This document shows positions 57,401 to 64,000 of a stretch of DNA of 64,000 nucleotides, piece after piece. Under the pieces are notes generated by a model. The model had not been told where the DNA came from. It searched no databases and saw nothing but the letters and a program-made list of their open reading frames with translations. A program made the position numbers and the translations under genes. The stretch is taken from positions 1 to 64,000 of the forward strand of contig MU616605.1 of the NCBI GenBank assembly GCA_025201705.1. Direction: 5' to 3'. Every line of letters begins with the position of its first letter. Position 1 is the stretch's first letter. The stretch comes from Dissophora ornata. Lineage: Eukaryota; Mortierellomycota; Mortierellomycetes; Mortierellales; Mortierellaceae.

Positions 57401-60400
57401 TCTGCTTCGTTTTGGCGGCCTTACTGACATTACAGAAGGTCGGAAGGATAACGTCCGAAGACGAGAACACCTCCGGTGTCTGCAGGTAGATGGCAGTGAA
57501 AGTCGATCTGCAGGTCCGCAGGTGCGCACCCGTTGTCTTTTGCTTGAGATAGTCCTCTGTTGCAGTATTACCTAGAACAGCTTTCACTTTGACTTCGTCC
57601 ATGATTCGCAATAGTGCTTGTAAGATTCCGTTTCTCTTATCCTCCATCAACTTTGCCGAAAATGCGGGGTTGGTAGAATGCGGCCCTTGAGATGTACTAG
57701 GTCCTGGACCAAACGACATGTTAAGGCCACCAACATGCCCAACCGCCGATCCTGTTGCTGCGTGACCGGTGAAGTGGCTAGGAAGTGAGCCTTGGGACTG
57801 GCTCGACTGAGGTATGTCAGGCAGCGGAAGGGGGATAGGAATAAGGCCTAACACCCAGCACGCGTGGAGCGTAATGATGTAGTCGAGATCCTGAGTGAAC
57901 CACAGCAGGACATGATCGCCAGCCTTCAGGCCGTGCTTCTTTTCCAAGTACATGGCATATCCTGTGACTTTTTGGTTGAACTTCTTGAATGGGATAGACT
58001 TGCTCTCCTTGCCTCGGGAATCCACGTCAACAAACGCAACATCCTCGGGCTGAATAATCGATCGCCACATCAAGATATCTGTGATGTTGTGAAACTTTCC
58101 CATGAAGACCTTGGTCTTTTCGTCGTAGGCGTCAGGAATCATGGTATTGGTGGTATACTGAACATGGCGAGCAGGTGCTCCTTGGCGAAGCTGCCTTTTC
58201 ACAACGCATTCTATCAGCAAGGTCAGTTGTCAATAGAGTTAATGATGTCATCAGGTGCAGATAATCCTAGATGTTTAGACTGATGTCCAAGCAAACGCAA
58301 ACATACCTCGACTCCAGAAGCCATTCACGGGGTCATCTCCTCGCGGTATGTTGAATAAGACGTCATCTGTGAACGTGGCAAAGTAAAGCATCCTATAGAT
58401 CCTGCCCAGCTCAAACATCTTTTTGCAGAGGGCGTGATCGACGACTCTTCGTCCATTTTGGAAAATCCTCGGGAGCATATTCGTATCCCAGACGGCCACG
58501 CAGTAACTCCGCAACGCATTCACTTCTTTCAAGTAATGCCGCGCATTGATGGCCACATGTTGCGCTACTGCATTAATGGATTGTCCATTCCATTTGCTAT
58601 CCCTGGTGAGTTCGATGCAAACGACAGGCAGAAATTCCTTGTTGACAAGGCACTCAAAGACGGAACTGTAAATAATGAAAGCGCAGAGACTTATTAGCGA
58701 TAAAGCGCAAACAATAAGCCATCTGACATAAAGAATTTGGGCTCGTAGACCTACATTTCTCCAACGCCACCCACTTTGTTGAGCAATGTCTGTGTAAGAT
58801 CTGAGCAGTGATGATATTCAAACTGGACTCCTATCGATTTCATAGGATCTGCCACGTCCTGCTGCAAGCGGTCCCAGTACGACCCAAAAACAATCACTCG
58901 ACCTTCGATCATGGCTCCCAGAAGGCCTGTGCGGAGCAATTGATTGCATCCTGGAGGGCTATAGACTGTCGGAATCATGTTTTCCTCGGTTACGATGTAG
59001 GGCTTGGTATTAAAAACCTCATCTGTGTGTTCTGGCAGACCCCAAAAGCCCACCGGCATCCCAGGCGAGCTCACCCAAATCTCCCCAACCATATCAGGCA
59101 AGGAGAGAGCCATCGTCTCTGGGTCAACAATAAAAGCGGTGCCTATTTTTTTTGCCACCGACATGTGTTAGTTCCATTAGCGCAATGAAGTCTTATACGA
59201 CATGCTAAAGTACCAATGCTCCTATTATTACTACACTTACATCCTGCCAGTGCGTAGCCAAAGGCACCCACTAGGACACCGCCTGGCTCGTCTCTCTGCC
59301 TGTAGGCTTCATCACCGGTAGCTAAAATGGCGATTCGATTTGATCGCAGGGCTCCTCTGTGCAAAAGGTACTCCCCACATGCCAGAGATGATGGTGGGTG
59401 ATACAAGAGACTGTCTTGATATCGGGTGTTCAAGGCGTCATTTCTAGATGCCTTCTCTGATCCCGAGGGTTGCAATCGAAGTTGTGGCGACTTGAGAGCA
59501 GTCGAGCTCGCTGTGTCAACGTCCGCAGCTGCTGAAGGACGTCTGGGTTGAGGGAGAGTGGATCTCCTGTATTGCTTCTGAAGATCGTGGGTTTCGATGT
59601 CCTGTGGTGGACCAAGTGTATCTCTGAGAGAAACAATCATTCCTCCATGATCCAAAAGGCTCAAGAATGCAATTACACCCATGTCGCTCCTATCCATCTT
59701 TGATTTGATGTTGGGTGCAGCCATGGGGGAGTCTTCAGCGGTGGAAACTGGGCTGATACTGGAGGATGAATTATGGCGCACTATCATTCCAAGTGGGTAA
59801 AGGTAGTCGTCCAAGAACTCTCTGTTGAGGACTAGGTTGCTGGACTGAGCATCAATATAGACAGTTTGAAGAAACCGAAGGTCCGGTCGTGTTGGTGTTA
59901 CAGTTGCCTGGGGATTGAGCCTGAAGTTGCGCAAAAGTTTTTGGACTCCAATATAATCCGCAAAGGCGATATTGGCTATATGTGACATGTAGCACAGTAG
60001 TGAGTACGACGGCGTTCAACTCTGGTGATACTCGCTCTCTTCATCATCTATTGTTCCAGGTGCAGGCTAGTTTACCTCTGTATGCTGCAACGGAGTGGGC
60101 CCATAGTCCAGAGACTGTAGTGATGGCACTCTCCATAAATACAGTAAAGTTTCCGCAAAAGACGCCCATAATGCATCCCAGAATGAGGCCTGATTGCTGA
60201 CGCGGCTCTAGCCATGTCATCACAGTCCCCGAGTAAGTCAGGCTAGCAGATTTGTTCTTGCGATCCTTTGCATGGGGTACCAAGTTATCGGTAGCTAAAC
60301 GAGGATCCGTTTGCAGATTGCCGTTCTTATCATGGTAGAGAGCTGGTCTCCATGTGAAACTCGAATAGAGGACCTGACATTGGGCGATCAGGCTCTTGTG

Positions 60401-63400
60401 GCTCACAACGACTCCCTTCAATTCTCCAGAGGCGGACTTTGTGTATTCAATATACGCTAAGTCGTTGTTGAGAAGAGGTAGCCGTTCCTGTTGACTGTTC
60501 TTTGGTGCCCACGTCTCCAGAATATCCGTTTGCCACCAAGTCACATTTGATGGCCACACGGCTCCTTTCCGCAGATCCTTTTGGAGGGACTTGTGGTTGA
60601 ACTGGGTCGTCAGCGCGAGTTCTACTTTTGCAGAAGTCATTACATAGACCATTTCTGAAAAATCCTGGATTTGATTGACGAGAACTGGTACAACTCCTGC
60701 CAAGATGGCTCCGTAAAACGCTGCGATGAACTCAAGAACTTCCGAGAGTCGAAAGATGAGCGCTACTCTTGCTCCTGTACGCAATTGAGTCTTGTCGTGA
60801 ATCGCCTTGGCAATCATCTCTGCTCTACCAAGAGTAAATGACCAGTCCCAAGAACCGCACTCAACACCTTTGCCATCCAGGTTTGCGAATGCATTTCCCT
60901 CCGGTGCGTTTTGACCCCAGTGCCGAATGGCTTCACCAATATGCTTGAAATGAAGGCAGGGGTCACTGCTATCGACTTCTACAGACCTTGGCTTCAGTGG
61001 CAGCAGCTGTCTTCCAGTCAGTGCTGGTACATCGATAGAATTGACGTCGGCTTTCGGTGGAAGGATTGGCCGACTTTGAGGTAGCCATGGAATCTGATAT
61101 CCGGTGCCCAAGTTGAACGGCGATGGTACTGCTGATGGTGCTCCGTGCGTTGTTGATGGTTGAACAGGGTCCGCGCTGCCAATGAAATCTACAGCGTGTA
61201 GAGGCAAAACTACTAGGTGAGAATACTAATAAGGTTAATCCGCTTCATCATCTCATGCACTCTTTAGACGTACCACCTCGTCGAAGATGACCATAATCCT
61301 GGCTCAATCGTTCCCCAGGCAAAGCGTGCGTTTGAAAATCTCGTAAGCTCGAAATGCTTCTGTTTGCCTGGTGCGCTCCATGGACTCCATGATGACGTCC
61401 TGCCGTTGTAGCACTTTGCTCAAAGGTTGTATAATTGGGTTGGGCGCTAGTTATAGGCTGGTTTGAACCAGGATATGACGACGAGGCGAGGACTGTGGTG
61501 GATGGAAGGGGTGCAGCCTCTACTAAGTTCTGATATGGGTCTACAGCCGTTGGTGACTGAAGAGTCTGCGATTTCAACTCTGGTGTCGTGCTCGTTGGCT
61601 TTTGTCGCGTGTCCTAATTGGCGGCAGAGATATCCATTGTAGAGCATGGCGCAAAGTGAATATACATCTCTGGAATTATGATTTAACACAAATGCAAATT
61701 TCTCTGTCTTGCTTACCTCAACCACGATCTGCATCGACTCAAAAGGCGATGGAATCTTCTTTATCACTATGGGCGAAGCCTCTGTGGTGGAGGCGTTGTT
61801 TCTGGATCCAGAGCTGATTGGAGGAATCACCATAGGGGGCTTTGCCACAGAATCCTTTGCATGAGAGGAAGTGGATAGTGTTGTCCCCACCGCCAGGCTG
61901 ACAGGCAATGTGGCATCAAAGTTGACATCAGACAGTCCTGACAATGCCTCGAGCGCCCACTGGGCTGTGCCGTCGACTGGTGTTCCCGTTCGATTTAGTT
62001 CCAAAGCCGGTTCAGAGGTTGCGTTCTCAGATAAAGATGTTGTTGGTGCGGCTGGGGTGGTCGGTGCTGCCTCGGCTGTTAATGCCACCGCTGCTGGCTC
62101 CTTTGTTTCTGCCCCAGATGCCTTTGTTTCTGCTCCAGATGCATATTCCTCAGGAGATTCCACCAGAGCCCTTACATCTTTGGCGGTTGCCATTGTGTCT
62201 CGTGGTTTTTTGGACTTTGAGCCTTCCTTCGCTTTGTACTGTGTGACGGGGGTATATTGGATGGGCGCAATAGGGTAATTAGAGGTACCAGTAGCATGTT
62301 GATCTTTAAAAACTGAGGGCACTGGGGTTGCTGTCAAGGACGAAGATGATCCCTGGCCGAGAAGCGTCCTGGATGAAGCTCCATGAGAGGTTAATCCAGG
62401 CCTCTCCTCCTGCCCTGATGGATTCAACGCTTGGCTCTGTCGAACATTTCTGGGTCCCATTCCTAGGTCTCGCAACTGCGATGGCGAGTGATGCGCCTCG
62501 ATACCTGCTGGTGATACAACATACGCCCTCGAGGCAGGTGATTGTGCAGTCGATATCGGGGGAATTGGGATGGGTATAGGTGGTGGTACTACAAGCTGGG
62601 GTGGGATGGATTGTTGCTGATGCTGTACGAGCTGCGACTGAGTTGCTGCAGACACAGGGGGTTGTTGTTGCTTCGCAACCGTTGCATTTTCCACGGGTGG
62701 AGGCGGTGCCGTTGGCTGCGGGGCGCTTGATGACCTTCCATTGAGCTGGTCGGGATTCAGAGGTGCAAAGAGAAGAAGTGGGACCTGCGAGTTCCTTGTA
62801 AAGGCGCTGGATGGGAACGCGTCGTCGTTTGAGTACTGGTCTTCGTAGTGATGGCTGTTCTGCGATGGCTCGATGTTGGCTGGTCGATCAAAGAGTTCTT
62901 CAGCAGTTTGGTAGCCCCTTGCAGAAGATACAGGTGATGCGCCCGAGGTGTCCTTGACCTGGAGACTGGGAATCACCTGTATCAATGATTGTGCCAAGAT
63001 GCTTGGAGATGCTAACATGCTGTTCGATCGAGTTAACAACTGCGCGTCGGTGAGTCCTTTCCCTAGTCGCCGCTGCAAGATTCTGGCCCATTCATGGTTA
63101 GGCGATGTATAGGATGCTGTTGGCTCTGATTGTACATCCTCCGATACCGGGTCTTCGTCGGGCAATTGAGCGAAAGAAAATTTTGGAGCAGCAATGGATC
63201 CGTCCGTGGTTTGTGGGACTATTGCCTTTACTGCAGTGGCGCTCTTGTTGGCATTGATGCTGATACTGTTAACGCTGTTCTCATGGCTATCGTCGGCATT
63301 TGATGGTTTCCTTGGAGTAGACGCGGGGACAGGAGTACCCAAGGTGGCGATGGGTACGGCGCTATTGACTGCAGGGCCATTAACGGGTACTGATCCTTCC

Positions 63401-63882
63401 TCATCGCCTGAGTCTGATGAATTACTACTAACTTCGCTGAGTTGGGAGCGCTCCTGGATGTCAGAGGCGATCTCGTTGCCATCATTAAATAACTTCTCTG
63501 AATCATCTGCATTGACGCCTGGGTCCTTGGTGGTATCTTTATCATCGTCCCTGCATGTTGATTCGTGTTCTGGGGGTGCAGGTTTGTTTGCTGGGATGGA
63601 GGCATGTTCTCCTGGAGGCAGTGCTGTCCCTGAAGATGTCTCAATTTCTGTCTGTGTCTTGGTGTTTGAGGACAGATGGGCATTCTTATTTTGCAGTCCT
63701 ATTTCCTGCGCTTTTGAATGCTCTCCCGCCGGAGCAAATGCCTCTGCATCAGTCGAAGCGGCCGATGGGTCCATGGAAGAGGGCAGAGCCTCAGCAGGAG
63801 ATGTGGTCATTGCATCTGTTGTAGAAACTAGGAGGACACCTGGCTTGGGCGTGGATGTGGAAGCAATGTCGGCCGAGGACAT
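54497..63882 (-). CDS. DIP2/CPS1-like protein with two adenylate-forming domains
   Basis: Giant AMP-binding-fold protein of the DIP2 family (yeast Cmr2), linked to selective diacylglycerol metabolism. Exons: 63882-61717, 61613-61274, 61209-60076, 59975-59241, 59142-58755, 58665-58307, 58210-57056, 56959-56586, 56493-56060, 56006-55731, 55640-54497; about 2834 aa. Residues 1-830 are low-complexity, with a short DMAP1-binding-like element (HEWARILQRRLGKGLTDAQL). Adenylation domain 1: GARVALIFRLSEVLEFIAAF, YTKSASGELKGVVVSHKSL, then CTAFIVDPETMALSLPDMVG. Domain 2 repeats the layout: GDHVLLWFTQDLDYIITLHA, AMSVFHGLGFIHGC, then CTSIAIVHPETFEVCAANQI. The TSGSTG-type loop is degenerate, as in this family. 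The tail is Ser/Gln-rich (QPLLQQHSQP repeated). The junction 56060/56006 needs a 53-nt intron and is the weakest point; all others close well. Confidence 0.9.
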
Positions 63883-64000
63883 TGCACAGATGGGACACGG
63901 TGAGGCAGATTCGACGAGGGAAGTGGAGGGGGATGAACCTTGAGAAAGGGAAGGAAGGAGTCGACGCGCTTTGGACCCTGGACAGATGTATAATTAGGCG

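Overview
This is eukaryotic, intron-rich DNA of about 50% GC from a filamentous fungus. Short GT-AG introns, long Gln/Ser/Pro-rich tails, HSPA12-type chaperones, a GDP-fucose salvage enzyme, an Ndc10/Crypton-like fragment and a 28-residue leucine-rich-repeat (LRR) family with a distinctive N-terminal region all point to Mortierellomycota (Mortierella or a relative). That placement is inference. Most genes are split, so I assembled exons by hand from reading frame, splice sites, intron phase and recalled family sequences. Exon coordinates are proposals, but every assembled gene closes in frame.

Left part (1-14.8 kb, all minus strand): the REV7/MAD2L2 HORMA protein (its 3' end lies off the window), KXD1 (a BORC/BLOC-1 type subunit), leukotriene-A4-hydrolase/aminopeptidase (611 aa), a histidine-rich protein of unknown function, an ARL5-type small GTPase whose ATG sits alone before an intron, and a large LRR protein with both SILK and RVxF docking motifs for protein phosphatase 1.

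Middle (15.5-30.3 kb): an HSPA12-type Hsp70, a single-pass membrane protein with a long Asn-rich ectodomain, fucose-1-phosphate guanylyltransferase (FPGT) head-to-head with a stand-alone asparagine-synthetase-like enzyme carrying a C-terminal zinc ribbon, and a long coiled-coil protein with an Uds1 (septation) region. A gene-poor stretch of about 3.2 kb follows, then a PH-like plus LRR protein on the plus strand.

Accessory part (38.2-45.3 kb): coding relics, a frameshifted Ndc10/Crypton-type tyrosine-recombinase fragment, and an expanded-family LRR gene whose 84-bp repeat array is interrupted by an assembly gap (41771-42533).

Right part (45.3-64 kb): a Zip3/RNF212-type meiotic RING protein, mitochondrial phenylalanyl-tRNA synthetase head-to-head with mitochondrial phosphatidylserine decarboxylase, the ALG11 mannosyltransferase, and a DIP2/CPS1-like protein of about 2834 aa with two adenylate-forming domains.

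Most genes are housekeeping: translesion synthesis and meiosis, lysosome/Golgi traffic, lipid and sugar-nucleotide metabolism, N-glycosylation and mitochondrial translation. The less ordinary items are the zinc-ribbon asparagine-synthetase-like protein, the histidine-rich protein, the SILK+RVxF LRR protein, several GC-AG introns, the ATG-only coding exon and the decayed recombinase. I found no convincing tRNA, rRNA or CRISPR feature.
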